64,000 nucleotides of DNA, taken from assembly GCF_900182915.1 (NCBI RefSeq), contig NZ_FXUG01000001.1, positions 496,001 through 560,000 of the forward strand. The letters are read 5' to 3'. Positions 19,615 through 28,858 of the stretch are shown here, piece after piece. This DNA comes from Neorhodopirellula lusitana. GTDB lineage: Bacteria; Planctomycetota; Planctomycetia; Pirellulales; Pirellulaceae. A program made the translations under genes and the position numbers. Positions within the stretch are counted from its first letter, which is position 1; every line of letters begins with the position of its first letter. Under the pieces are notes generated by a model. It worked only from the letters and a program-made list of their open reading frames with translations. It was not told the DNA's origin and did not search any database.

Positions 19615-21273
19615 ATGAACTGTCCCTCTGCCAAGGGAGCGTCTGCAATCCAAGGCGAGCACGATGCCTTGTTGGATGCGGACACGATTCCACCCGAAAC
19701 ATTGAAGCACGATGAGAAATCAGGCGGTGTTGATCCCGCTTGTTTCAAAGTGGTTGATGACTATGAATTGCTTGGCGAGATCGCTCGTGGAGCGATGGGG
19801 GTGGTGTATCGAGCGAGACAGGTTTCGTTGCGGCGGATTGTGGCGCTCAAGATGATGTTGGGTGAACAGAACGCGGACTCGACGCGTCGGTTTTTGGCTG
19901 AGGCGGAAGCGGCCGCTTCACTGGATCACCCTGGGATCGTGCCTGTGTATGACGTCGGTCAGCATGACGGCCGGATGTATTTCACAATGGCGTTGGTTGA
20001 TGGGAAAAGCTTGGCGGACCAATTGGTTGACGGCCCGCTTGATCCCAAGGTCGCGGCACGCGTTGCGGAGCAGGTTGCCACCGCAATTGGCTATGCCCAC
20101 CGTCGACGATGGGTGCACCGCGATATCAAGCCAGCAAACATCTTGATTGATGGTGAAGGCAATGCCAGGGTGACCGATTTTGGCGTTTGCAAGAGTATGG
20201 TGTCCGCATCGGAGATGACCGCGGTTGGCCAAATTGTGGGAACGCCGCACTACATGGCTCCCGAGCAAGCTGGCTACAAGTCGCAGCCCGGCGGAGTCAG
20301 GGAATTGATCGTTGGATCGATAACACATGACCCAGTCGATGCCAGCGTTGGACCGACAGCGGACATCTATTCGATCGGCGCGGTTTTGTATGCGACGTTG
20401 ACGGGGCGTCCGCCGTTTCAGGCTGCCAATCCGCTGGATGTGGTTGCTCAAGTGTTGACCCAAGATCCCGTGCCGGTTCGTATCTTGAACCCCAGCGTTC
20501 CAGATGAACTGGACGTGATCACAATGAAGTGCCTCGCGAAAGAGCGAGTGGATCGATATCAATCGGCGGAGTCACTTGCCGATGATTTGCAACGATTTCT
20601 GGAAGGGGTACCCATCTTGGCGAAGCCGCCTGGGTGGGCTCGACGGTTACGTCACGCGGTCAATCAACACTTGGTGGTTGCGACCGTTTCCGGGACTGCT
20701 GCCTTGGCATTGGTGTGTTTGGCATCCGTGCTACTGTTGTTTTGGTTGCAAGCCCGCTGGCAGCTGAATCAGATGCAGGGCCAGTTGGCTTACGAACGCG
20801 CCAGTGCCGCGACACATCTGTTGGCACTTCGGCAAAAACGTTCGGACAGTCAAGAGACTTCAAGCGGGAAGCAAGACGCTGCAATTGGAAGAGTTGGAGG
20901 CACGGGAGACGTTCCTAGAACAGCAGGCAAAGAAGAGCTAGGTGGTGACGTCTTATCCAAGGAGGCCGGCAAGTCAGTCGCGGAGTTTGAGCTGGCACGG
21001 TTGAGTGATTCCGTTGAGCGATTGGCGAGCAATGGACACAATGAGACTGCGGTTCAGATTGCGATCGCCGCAATTCGGCATGCTCAACAGCATCAGCTGG
21101 AACCATCTGATCGAGTCGTTGCATTGTTGCAAACGCTCGATCCCGAGCAGGCTGATCTCGACGAGTTGCTTGAACTTGCGGAAGGTTCGATCCGGAAGCC
21201 ACTGTCTGATTTTGAGTTGACGTTGTACGGAATCCATCAACGGGAGGAACCTCGGACTGATGAAACCTATTGA
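19615..21273 (+). CDS. Membrane-anchored Ser/Thr protein kinase
   Basis: A Hanks-type kinase of 552 residues. The catalytic domain (about residues 48-325) has GEIARGAMGVVY as glycine loop, the ATP lysine in VALKMM (about residue 79), the C-helix Glu in FLAEAEAAA, HRDIKPANILI (about 166-176), DFG, and GTPHYMAPEQ, so it should be active. An insert of about 25 residues sits after APEQ. One transmembrane helix follows at about 357-381 (VVATVSGTAALALVCLASVL), then an external or periplasmic Gln/Glu-rich region of about 170 residues without a known sensor fold; it looks partly coiled-coil. The last 14 bases overlap the following FHA-pseudokinase gene. Substrates are unknown. Confidence 0.92.
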   Translation: MNCPSAKGASAIQGEHDALLDADTIPPETLKHDEKSGGVDPACFKVVDDYELLGEIARGAMGVVYRARQVSLRRIVALKMMLGEQNADSTRRFLAEAEAAASLDHPGIVPVYDVGQHDGRMYFTMALVDGKSLADQLVDGPLDPKVAARVAEQVATAIGYAHRRRWVHRDIKPANILIDGEGNARVTDFGVCKSMVSASEMTAVGQIVGTPHYMAPEQAGYKSQPGGVRELIVGSITHDPVDASVGPTADIYSIGAVLYATLTGRPPFQAANPLDVVAQVLTQDPVPVRILNPSVPDELDVITMKCLAKERVDRYQSAESLADDLQRFLEGVPILAKPPGWARRLRHAVNQHLVVATVSGTAALALVCLASVLLLFWLQARWQLNQMQGQLAYERASAATHLLALRQKRSDSQETSSGKQDAAIGRVGGTGDVPRTAGKEELGGDVLSKEAGKSVAEFELARLSDSVERLASNGHNETAVQIAIAAIRHAQQHQLEPSDRVVALLQTLDPEQADLDELLELAEGSIRKPLSDFELTLYGIHQREEPRTDETY

Positions 21274-22534
21274 ATGCAAAGTGGTCGTGGTGAACGGCCC
21301 CGATACCGGACGAGAGTTCCGCTGGGATGGAGCAGAACCGCTGGTGATCGGCCGTGGTTCAGACAGTGACACTCGGATTTGCGATCCCAAGCTCAGTCGT
21401 GTGCACTTCGAAATCCGGGGGAGTGTGGAAGGCGGTTATCTGTTAATCGATCGCGGCGGTTCCGGCGGTGTGCAATTGGATGGAATCGGGGTGGGCGTTC
21501 AGGCACGCCTGGGTACCAAGGCGACTATCAAGGCTGGTGACACTCAGTTGCGATTCGAGGTTTTGAGTGCATTCGACGCGCCGACGATCCAACCGCAGGT
21601 GGCTTCCAAACCGGTGAGAGGCGTTGAAGATAATACCGGGGAGTCGGTTCCGCTGCGTGACTTAGTCGGCCAGATGGTCCATCGATTCCGCGTCGATAAA
21701 CTGGCATCCTCCAGTTCGAACAGCGCTGTTTTTAAAGCCTACGATACGCAGCGTGAGCGAGTGGTGGCTTTGAAAATACTACAGCCTCGGTTGGCATCGA
21801 CGGAAGTTCAGCAGGAGCGATTCATTCGTGCCATGCGGACGATGATGCCGATTCGTCATGACAATATCGTGCGTCTGTACAAAGCTGGACGCCAAGGGCC
21901 CTATTGTTGGGCAGCGATGCAGTGGGTGGACGGGATCAGCGTGCGAGAACTGATCGAGCATGCGGGCATCGGTGGGATGCTGGATTGGAAGGAAGTGTGG
22001 CGGTTGGCGATCGACATGTCGCGAGCACTGGAAGAGGCCGCCAAGCATCACATCGTGCATCGAAATGTCACACCTTCGAATCTGCTACGTCGCCAGAACG
22101 ACAAGACCTATCTGTTGACGGATTTGATTTTTGCCCGGGCGCTCGAGGAGACCAACGCTGCCCAGCTGACCCGGCCGGGTGATGTGATGGGTGACATCAA
22201 CTTTTTGGCACCGGAACGCCTGTTCGATGCGACGCAATGCGATGGGCGATCGGATCAATACAGTTTGGGCGCGACCCTTTACGCGTTCCTGACGGGGCAG
22301 CCACCGCATCAGGCGTTCGGCGTGATGGACTTGATCGAGAAGATTCGGACTGAAAGCATCGAGCCCCCACATCGGTCTCAGCTGGGACTGGACGAGCGAT
22401 TCTGTGATGTGGTGATGAAGCTATTGTCGACGTCGCCTGACCAGCGTTATCGTTCTCCGTCAGAATTGCTGCGGATGCTTAAGCGGGTCGGGCAGCTTGC
22501 GGGCGTCGACTACGGAAGTGGCTGTTGGCAGTGA
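21260..22534 (+). CDS. FHA domain fused to a kinase-like domain that lacks catalytic residues
   Basis: The 424-residue protein has an N-terminal FHA domain (about residues 5-95; PLVIGRGSDSDTRI then LSRVHFEI), which binds phosphothreonine peptides. Residues about 140-415 form a protein-kinase fold. The ATP lysine is kept (VALKIL), but the glycine loop reads ASSSSNSAVFKA, the C-helix Glu is replaced (RFIRAMRTM), HRD is HRN (Asn at about residue 269, codon AAT), and DFG is DLI. This makes it a likely pseudokinase. It overlaps the active kinase gene by 14 bases, so the two are very likely made together; the FHA domain could dock on the phosphorylated kinase (inference). Residual activity cannot be excluded because some atypical kinases work without one of these residues. 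Confidence 0.88.
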   Translation: MKPIECKVVVVNGPDTGREFRWDGAEPLVIGRGSDSDTRICDPKLSRVHFEIRGSVEGGYLLIDRGGSGGVQLDGIGVGVQARLGTKATIKAGDTQLRFEVLSAFDAPTIQPQVASKPVRGVEDNTGESVPLRDLVGQMVHRFRVDKLASSSSNSAVFKAYDTQRERVVALKILQPRLASTEVQQERFIRAMRTMMPIRHDNIVRLYKAGRQGPYCWAAMQWVDGISVRELIEHAGIGGMLDWKEVWRLAIDMSRALEEAAKHHIVHRNVTPSNLLRRQNDKTYLLTDLIFARALEETNAAQLTRPGDVMGDINFLAPERLFDATQCDGRSDQYSLGATLYAFLTGQPPHQAFGVMDLIEKIRTESIEPPHRSQLGLDERFCDVVMKLLSTSPDQRYRSPSELLRMLKRVGQLAGVDYGSGCWQ

Positions 22535-22599
22535 TCGAACTGCCGGTTCGGTAGCTCGTGTGTCGACGAAGCTTGGGCAAGAACCACGCCAGCACCGGA

Positions 22600-22632
22600 G
22601 CAGCTTGTTCCGTAATATCGGAAACAAGCTGC
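22600..22632. terminator. Inverted repeat between convergent genes, probable bidirectional terminator
   Basis: GCAGCTTGTTCCG, a six-base loop, then CGGAAACAAGCTGC pair along 13 bases with one bulge. It sits between the FHA-pseudokinase gene (plus) and the symporter gene (minus). No long T-tract follows on either side, so intrinsic termination is likely but not certain. Confidence 0.6.
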
Positions 22633-22675
22633 GACGGAATACTGGGTTTGGTTGACTAGAAACAGATTCGGTTGC

Positions 22676-24376
22676 CTAGAAGAACTTGGCTAGCGTTTCT
22701 TGTTTCGGTTTGGGCGTGACGAGCGAGACGACAACGGTGGTCACCAGGCAGCTCAAAACCATCACCACGACGGGCATGATTTCGTATTGCTCGTCGCCCC
22801 ACGGGATATAGAAGTGAAACTCGCGTAGTCCCTTGGGTGCGTTCAGGCCATGATAGAACAGAACGCTCCAGCTGGTAATCGCTGCAAAGATTCCGCTAAT
22901 CGCACCGGCAGCGGAGAGCCCACGCCAATACAAGGCGAGGAACACGATCGGGAATAGGGCACTGAAGCCACTGAAGCACCAGACTCCCAAAGCAAACACG
23001 CTGGTTGGATTCCCCAGGCTTAACAGGTACGTCACGGCTACGATTCCGATGATGAACATCCGGGTCATGAAGACCTGGCGAGCGTCACTCACGTTTTCCG
23101 CACCTTTGTAGTGGGTGTAGATATCGTTGTTGAAGATCGTGCCGATGCACAAGAACTGACTGTCAAGACTGGACATGATCGCGGCCAAAATCCCAGCCGC
23201 CAATAAGCCGCCCAGGACGGGGCCGATTTGTGTTTTGACCAAGAATGGAAGCACGGCATTCGCGTTGACCACTTGTGTTCCAGGGATTAGCGGCAGTCGT
23301 TCGGGGGCCAGTGAACCGGTCGCCCAGACGCCGACGAGCACGCAAGGCACCCATACGATCATGATGAAGATCGGGTGACAAACCACGGGAAGCTTGAACG
23401 AGTTCGCACTCTTGGCGGTCATCCAGTGCTGGAACAGGTGCGGGAACATGCCTACAGAAAGCGGGATCAGCAGGTAAGTGAAAAACAGCGACTTGCTCAT
23501 TTCCGATCGAGTCGCACGGTTTTCGGGAATCGATTCGCCGAGCACTTTGAGGTTGGCCATGATTCCGTCTTGGCCGCCTAATCGATTGGCGATCATCACG
23601 AACGTCACCACACCGAGCACCATGAAGACCAATGTCTGGAAGGTGTTCGCCCAAGTCGTGCCACGCATTCCGCCCATGAAGACGTAAACCAAGACGACGC
23701 TGCAAATCATGAATGAGCCTAGCCATGGCGGGATGCCACCATGCAAGCCTCGGTTGGGAACGCCTTCGGCCGAAACAACGGGGAACCAGTCCGGCGACAA
23801 ACCTGCGGTCAAGGTTTGCACCACGGTGCCACCGCCGATGACGCCGACCAACAGGTATGGGATGACGAGTCCGACCAAGATCGGGAATAGCAGCAAGCCG
23901 ATGAAGTCGCTGTCCAGGCGATCTCGAAAGAACTCGATTTGGGTGGTGTAGCCACGTGTCCGTGCCAGTTTCCAAACACGGACTCCGATCACGAAAAAGC
24001 ACAGCGAGTGGATGATGCCGCTGCTACTGGCAAGCATCCCGTAAACTCCGACGCCTTCCTTGAACGCCTCACCGCTGCTTCCGACTAAGGCGAATGCGGT
24101 CATGGTGGTCCCGAAGATACTCATCAAGAGTAGGAACGGGCCGATCGAGTGACTGGCGACCTGGTAGTCTTCTTTCGTGCCGCTAAACAGGCGACTGGAG
24201 AAAATCCCCAGTGCCAACAAAAGGCTGAGGTACACCAGGATGATGACGAACTGGGGCAGCCCGGGGTGATTCACCCAAGAGGCCTCGCCGGTTGCCCCGG
24301 CTTGAGCAAGAAAGCTTGAGCCGAGCAAGTTATGAATCAGTGAACCGTGGTCGATATTTGCCTGGAAAACGCTCAT
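22676..24376 (-). CDS. Sodium:solute symporter (SSS/SLC5 family)
   Basis: A 566-residue membrane protein with about 13 predicted helices, the family's typical size. Characteristic segments include LFSGTKEDYQVASHSIGPFL near residue 65, a GTTMTAFALVGSSGEAF stretch, and the sodium-site region LAAIMSSLDSQFL near residue 395. It imports a small solute with sodium. The substrate cannot be read from sequence; partner gene type (DUF3311) is commonly found beside SSS transporters of monocarboxylates or similar organic acids, which is only a hint. Its ATG overlaps the DUF3311 stop by four bases (ATGA), so the two are coupled. It is convergent with the FHA-pseudokinase gene. Confidence 0.9.
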   Translation of the reverse strand: MSVFQANIDHGSLIHNLLGSSFLAQAGATGEASWVNHPGLPQFVIILVYLSLLLALGIFSSRLFSGTKEDYQVASHSIGPFLLLMSIFGTTMTAFALVGSSGEAFKEGVGVYGMLASSSGIIHSLCFFVIGVRVWKLARTRGYTTQIEFFRDRLDSDFIGLLLFPILVGLVIPYLLVGVIGGGTVVQTLTAGLSPDWFPVVSAEGVPNRGLHGGIPPWLGSFMICSVVLVYVFMGGMRGTTWANTFQTLVFMVLGVVTFVMIANRLGGQDGIMANLKVLGESIPENRATRSEMSKSLFFTYLLIPLSVGMFPHLFQHWMTAKSANSFKLPVVCHPIFIMIVWVPCVLVGVWATGSLAPERLPLIPGTQVVNANAVLPFLVKTQIGPVLGGLLAAGILAAIMSSLDSQFLCIGTIFNNDIYTHYKGAENVSDARQVFMTRMFIIGIVAVTYLLSLGNPTSVFALGVWCFSGFSALFPIVFLALYWRGLSAAGAISGIFAAITSWSVLFYHGLNAPKGLREFHFYIPWGDEQYEIMPVVVMVLSCLVTTVVVSLVTPKPKQETLAKFF

Positions 24377-24672
24377 TCGGACACTCCTGTTTGGCCGGAT
24401 TCGGATTTACCGGAAGCAGCCGCACCCGCAGACGCTGGGATGTCCGTTGGTGTGTCTAATGGCCAAGCGATTTTGGTGGCCAGAAACCACGTGCCAGCGG
24501 CTCCCAGGGAGATGCAGGAGTGCCAGAACAGGCCGACCGGGATGAAACCGAATACCAGCCTTCCATCGAGCCAAAACCAGTTGTCTTGGTGCAGGATCAA
24601 CAAGGCCAGAACGAGAGCGGCGATCAGCCACGAGCCGCGACGAGGACGTGGCGACGAATCGGATGGAGGCAT
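24373..24672 (-). CDS. DUF3311 small membrane protein, partner of the symporter
   Basis: A 99-residue protein. After a basic start (MPPSDSSPRPRRGSWLIAAL) come two hydrophobic helices, with the DUF3311-like stretch LHQDNWFWLDGRLVFGFIPV between them and GLFWHSCISLGAAGTWFLA as the second helix. Proteins of this family are encoded directly before sodium:solute symporters and may act as accessory subunits. The frame is open upstream to 24966, but that part overlaps what should be the promoter and gives an unlikely sequence, so I start at ATG 24672. Its TGA overlaps the symporter ATG. Confidence 0.82.
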   Translation of the reverse strand: MPPSDSSPRPRRGSWLIAALVLALLILHQDNWFWLDGRLVFGFIPVGLFWHSCISLGAAGTWFLATKIAWPLDTPTDIPASAGAAASGKSESGQTGVSE

Positions 24673-24986
24673 AGAGGTTTGAGCGGCGGGAGGGAGAACG
24701 GGGAGACTCTGGAGCACATTCGGAAGAGACCGACCGTGTTCCCGAATTTCTACAGGGGGTGCGGGAGTGTAGTTTAATGGCAATCCGGGGGCGACGGTAT
24801 GCTGGGTTTGAACTACTCTTTGAGGGAAATGATCTGATTTTTGGACTGATGAAAGACGACCTTGAAAGTGATTTTCCGCAACCGCTGCGAGCACGCCGAT
24901 ATCCACGCACATGGTTTTGATCACGTGAACTCGGACATCAAGGCCGGCTTCGACACCATGGACCACTTCGCCAACGAGGTCCCGTC
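24673..24986. other. Divergent intergenic region with a possible short coding remnant
   Basis: This region should carry promoters for the DUF3311-symporter pair and for the SLC13 transporter. Its last 130 bases contain a short plus-strand frame described separately. The GAGGT at 24976-24980 lies six bases before ATG 24987 and is a good ribosome binding site for the transporter. Nothing else is recognised. Confidence 0.5.
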
Positions 24987-24990
24987 ATGA
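24862..24990 (+). CDS. Possible 42-residue leader ORF overlapping the transporter start
   Basis: From TTG 24862 (or GTG 24868) a frame runs to TGA 24990, overlapping the ATGATG start of the SLC13 gene. The peptide (HADIHAHGFDHVNSDIKAGF in its middle) has a balanced composition rich in His, Asp and Phe, more protein-like than typical non-coding frames. No ribosome site is obvious and I do not recognise it. It could be a coupled small protein, a remnant of a larger gene, or chance. Confidence 0.25.
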   Translation: MKVIFRNRCEHADIHAHGFDHVNSDIKAGFDTMDHFANEVPS

Positions 24991-26795
24991 TGCCCGCTGA
25001 TTGGCCGATGTGGTTGACGTTGGCGGTCGCGATGGGCTTGCTGTTGAGCTTGGCGTTTCGTGTCGCAGCGACGGATCTATTGGTTCTGTCAAGCCTTGCT
25101 ATCTTAGTACTAGTCCAGGATTTGACGGGGAATCCTGACCTGCCGACACCGCTGGATGCGGCCGCCGGGTTTGGGAATAAGGGGTTGGTGACGATCGCGT
25201 TGCTATTTGCCGTCGTGACCGGGCTGGAGATGACGGGAGGCACGGAACTGGCGACAGGGTGGCTGTTGAGCGGGGCTAAGAATCTGCGCAGCGCGCAGTT
25301 GCGCATGTTGTTACCGGTCGCTGCGCTGAGCGGATTTTTGAATAACACGCCGGTGGTGGCTGCACTATTGCCGGTGGTGCATGACCTCGCGAAACGGCTT
25401 CAAATCAGCCCATCACGGTTGCTTTTGCCGCTGTCCTACGCAGCGATCTTGGGTGGCATGTGCACGTTGATGGGGACCAGCACGAATTTGTTGGTTCGTG
25501 ATTTGTACATCGGCAAGAATCAGGAACTGGGCGATCTGGCATTCTTCACTCCCGCGGTCGTTGGTATCCCGGCAACCTTGCTAGGGCTGTGTTACATCAT
25601 CTTCGCTTCGAAGTGGTTGTTGCCTGAACGCAAGCCTGCGGTTAGTGCTTCGGACGATCCGCAGAAGTACACCGTTGAAATGCAGGTGGACCCGACCGGT
25701 CCTTTGGTGGGTAAGACAATCCAGCAAGCGGGGCTGCGTGCGTTGGCGGGTTTGTACGTTGCCGAAATCCAACGTGCCGACGGGCGAATCGAAGCAGCGA
25801 AGCCAGATCAGCGGATCTATGGTGAAGACATCATGATCTTGGTCGGGGCCTTGGACAGTGTGGTGGACCTGCGGAAAATCCGTGGTTTGATCACGCCGGA
25901 TGAACAGACTCGTAAGTTAGAGGTGCCCGCTTGGCGGCGGACGCTGGTGGAAGCGGTGGTCAGCCCGCGTTGTAGCCTGATCGGCAAGACGATCCGCGAA
26001 GGCAAATTTCGCTCTAACTACAACGCAGCTGTGGTGGCGGTGGCTCGAGGTGGCGACCGGTTAGAAGGCAAGCTAGGCGATGTGAGGATTCGGCCTGGTG
26101 ACGTTTTGTTGCTGGAGGCGTCGCCGTCGTTCTTGCACCGTCAGCGTGGGTTGAGCGATTTCTATTTGGTGAGCACCGTTGAACGCGGCGAAGTGCGACG
26201 TCATGAGCGAGCGGGGATTGCCATCGCGATCACGTTAGCGATGGTCATCTTCGCGGCGCTGAACATTGTTTCAATCCTGACGGCCGCCTTGGTAGCCTGT
26301 GTTGCGATGGTTGGCTTTCGTTGCTGCACAACGACCGAGGCCCGAAGAAGTTTGGACTGGTCGGTGTTGATTGTGATCGGTGCCGCGATTGGGATGGGCA
26401 ATGCGATGACAAAAAGTGGCGCAGCCAATGCGATCGCGGACGGTCTGATGCAGCTCGCTGGGGCAAGTCCAATCGCTGCATTGGCGGCCGTCTATGTCGC
26501 GACCGTGATTTGCACCGAATTGGTGACCAACAGCGCTGCAGCAGCAATCATGTTCCCAATCGCATGGGCGGCAGCAGGCCCATTGGGAATGCCGCCAGAA
26601 TCCTTGGTGGTCTGCATCATGGTGGCTGCATCGGCGAGCTTCTTAACACCCTTTGGTTACCAAACCAACACAATGGTGTACGGGGTCGGCGGCTACCAAC
26701 TTCGCGACTACATCGTGTTCGGGTTACCGTTGAGTTTGATTGTGTTCGCAACCGCGATGGTCATGTTGTCGTGGCGATACGAGCTCGCGTTTTGA
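24987..26795 (+). CDS. SLC13/DASS-like transporter with two TrkA-C (RCK_C) domains
   Basis: A 602-residue membrane protein. Helices at about 1-210 and 405-602 flank a central soluble part. The two hairpin motifs of the family are visible: LNNTPVVAALLP near residue 115 and VTNSAAAAIMFP near 515; the helices after them carry GTSTNLLV and TPFGYQTNTMVY. The central region (about 225-400) holds two RCK_C domains, each with GK-T-I near its start (LVGKTIQQAGLRA and LIGKTIREGKFRS), which in relatives bind regulatory ligands. Transported anion is unknown; sulfate, dicarboxylates or citrate occur in the family. The ATG at 24987 has GAGGT six bases upstream. It ends 24 bases before the convergent opgG stop. 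Confidence 0.88.
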   Translation: MMPADWPMWLTLAVAMGLLLSLAFRVAATDLLVLSSLAILVLVQDLTGNPDLPTPLDAAAGFGNKGLVTIALLFAVVTGLEMTGGTELATGWLLSGAKNLRSAQLRMLLPVAALSGFLNNTPVVAALLPVVHDLAKRLQISPSRLLLPLSYAAILGGMCTLMGTSTNLLVRDLYIGKNQELGDLAFFTPAVVGIPATLLGLCYIIFASKWLLPERKPAVSASDDPQKYTVEMQVDPTGPLVGKTIQQAGLRALAGLYVAEIQRADGRIEAAKPDQRIYGEDIMILVGALDSVVDLRKIRGLITPDEQTRKLEVPAWRRTLVEAVVSPRCSLIGKTIREGKFRSNYNAAVVAVARGGDRLEGKLGDVRIRPGDVLLLEASPSFLHRQRGLSDFYLVSTVERGEVRRHERAGIAIAITLAMVIFAALNIVSILTAALVACVAMVGFRCCTTTEARRSLDWSVLIVIGAAIGMGNAMTKSGAANAIADGLMQLAGASPIAALAAVYVATVICTELVTNSAAAAIMFPIAWAAAGPLGMPPESLVVCIMVAASASFLTPFGYQTNTMVYGVGGYQLRDYIVFGLPLSLIVFATAMVMLSWRYELAF

Positions 26796-26819
26796 ACAAG
26801 CTGTCGTCACTGTCAGCGG

Positions 26820-28688
26820 TCATTCTTGTCGTGTATAGACGGCTGGGTATTTGAAAGTAGGTTGTGCTTGTGGGCACAGGTAGCGGAATGTTTCAGAGAC
26901 CGCTTGGCCATCAGCATCTTGCAGCGTCAGTTCCAGTTCGATCGGTGCGTCTTCCGTCGGTGTGATTGATAACCGACAAACATATCCGTTGGGGATTGCC
27001 TTGGTTGTTTGGTGGCTGACCTGACCGCGAACGGTATGAATCGCGGCTTGAACGGGTGCCGCTTCGGTGGCATCGGAATCGTTCACTTCCGGTGCGGTAT
27101 CGGGCTGCGACTTTAGCTCGAAGACAAGCTCTAGGTCGATTGGTTCGTCGGCACCGTTTCGCTGGATGTCCAGTGATTGGCATGTTGCCAGTGGTTGGCC
27201 GGTTGGTGTGGTCTGATGCAGCTTGTCGCCAAGATCGGTGGCCGTTGCAAAAAATGAAACTCGGTACTTTAGATCAATCGGTTCTGGAAGTGGGGTAGCC
27301 TCATCGGAGGCCGCGTCTTGTGATCCTTGATCGTCAGGGAGTGCGTTGTCGGGCACGAAGTACGCGCCGATATTGTCGATCCCTTCGTGTGCGCCAGGGA
27401 TTTCAAGCAGTTCAATTCGTCCCGGGCCAAACGAGTCAATCGGTTCGATCCAGACGCTGGGGCGATCGTGGTAGCGAGCGTTGGAATCTAAGAAGTGTTC
27501 AAAGTCGCGATCACGCTGTAGGAGCCCGAACCCGTTGAGTGATTCAACCGTGATGCTGGACACTGATGGGTACGGTAGTCGGGCCAGCGACCGCCATTGC
27601 CAGCGGTTGTCAGCATGAACCAATAGCCCATCGGAGTCGTGTACCGAAGGGCGTTCGTCCTTGGACGGCCCCTGCAGTCCATCGCCCCACAGCCACATGC
27701 TGGTCAGTGGGGCGTAGGCCAGTTTGTCGACGGCGTTGCGAAAGAAGAGAGTTGCTTCCACTTCAATCGTTGAAACGGCTTTGTTGGGCACGAACGTGAA
27801 CTGGTAGGCTCCCGTCAGGCTTGGGCTATCCAGTAAAGCGAGTACGGTGATCTGGGGCTGGATAATGTCGTATGGCGGTGAAGTGTCATCCGACTTTAAA
27901 GTATCGTCCGACTGTTCGGGGATTTTCTGTTCGGGGATTTTCGCTGGGACGGGGGCGTCCGCCTCGTTTGGTGTAGGCTCCGTGATCCAGAACGCTCGGA
28001 AGTCCGGGAACTCTTCGTCTTGGTTCATTCCAATGTTAACTGCCAAGCCGCGAGCCGAAGTGCCGTAGACGGTCGGCTGGGTTCGTGATCGGAAATAGCT
28101 CGACCCGATGAAGGTCAACATCTCTTGAGCGTCGCCGTCGGTCGCGAATCGCCCCGCAACTTTCAGGCCTGCGTAACCCACATCGTCGGGGACTTGCAGG
28201 TCGCTGATCTTGTCGCCGAAATCAAACTGTTCGGCAGTGTACTGAACCTGGGAAATGATGGGCGGGGCGTCGGTGTCCTCGTTGGGTTCGATTACGTAGA
28301 CATCGACGCGATCGCGTTGCACGAACCCGCGATGGAAGAACTCCAGCCAAAACGGATGCGAGCCGTCGTCCCAGATTCCTGCCTCGTGTCGAAACTGGAT
28401 CTCGCGATATTGCTCGTAGTTCAGATCGGCAAGTTCCGGCGCAAGTGGCGGTTCAGGCCGATACGGTTCTTTGGCAAGGGATTTCGCGTAGAGTTTCAAA
28501 TCCGCGAGGCTCGTCACCTCGTCGGCGGAAATGGAGGTCGATGAAATGACTTGCAGTTCATCAGCAGTCGATGGTTGTGCGACCAGCGATGCCATCGAGA
28601 TGAGGGCGGTGGCGACAGCCTTTCCCAAGAGGAATCGATGGGGGCGGTTGGAATCAAAACGCTGAATTGTCTCGAGTCGATTCATCAT
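26820..28688 (-). CDS. opgG: Periplasmic glucan biosynthesis protein OpgG (MdoG)
   Basis: OpgG acts in the periplasm on osmoregulated beta-glucan made by OpgH; recent work on relatives shows that some OpgG/OpgD members are beta-1,2-glucanases or transglycosylases. The 622-residue protein has a signal peptide (about residues 14-42, LLGKAVATALISMASLVAQP). Family motifs follow: LADLNYEQYREIQFR near residue 85, then WLWGDGL, RPSVHDSDGLLV, GFGLLQRDRDFEHF and RPSVWIEPIDSFGPG, and IDNIGAYFVP. Two inserted low-complexity segments (about residues 265-290 and 455-480) make it longer than the usual 510. The frame is open to 28784; I chose the MM pair at 28688 because it precedes a signal peptide. Next on the strand upstream is the glucanase-like gene. 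Confidence 0.9.
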   Translation of the reverse strand: MMNRLETIQRFDSNRPHRFLLGKAVATALISMASLVAQPSTADELQVISSTSISADEVTSLADLKLYAKSLAKEPYRPEPPLAPELADLNYEQYREIQFRHEAGIWDDGSHPFWLEFFHRGFVQRDRVDVYVIEPNEDTDAPPIISQVQYTAEQFDFGDKISDLQVPDDVGYAGLKVAGRFATDGDAQEMLTFIGSSYFRSRTQPTVYGTSARGLAVNIGMNQDEEFPDFRAFWITEPTPNEADAPVPAKIPEQKIPEQSDDTLKSDDTSPPYDIIQPQITVLALLDSPSLTGAYQFTFVPNKAVSTIEVEATLFFRNAVDKLAYAPLTSMWLWGDGLQGPSKDERPSVHDSDGLLVHADNRWQWRSLARLPYPSVSSITVESLNGFGLLQRDRDFEHFLDSNARYHDRPSVWIEPIDSFGPGRIELLEIPGAHEGIDNIGAYFVPDNALPDDQGSQDAASDEATPLPEPIDLKYRVSFFATATDLGDKLHQTTPTGQPLATCQSLDIQRNGADEPIDLELVFELKSQPDTAPEVNDSDATEAAPVQAAIHTVRGQVSHQTTKAIPNGYVCRLSITPTEDAPIELELTLQDADGQAVSETFRYLCPQAQPTFKYPAVYTRQE

Positions 28689-28858
28689 GATGCCGGATTG
28701 CAACGAAGGGACGATCGGTGGGTTGCCATAGCGTGATCCGCGGCCTGCCGTGTTGCCAAGCCCACTAACAAGTGGGGCAATCACTCAGGCGAAGCAATCG
28801 TGTTTGCAAATCGTTTTAGCAAACAGTGTACCGACGGTACAAGCAGCGGCGATGGTCG

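Noticed and set aside
23163-24002. 279-codon minus-strand frame inside the symporter gene
   Set aside because: It is an Arg/His-rich alternate frame of the symporter, with no membrane pattern or known domain.
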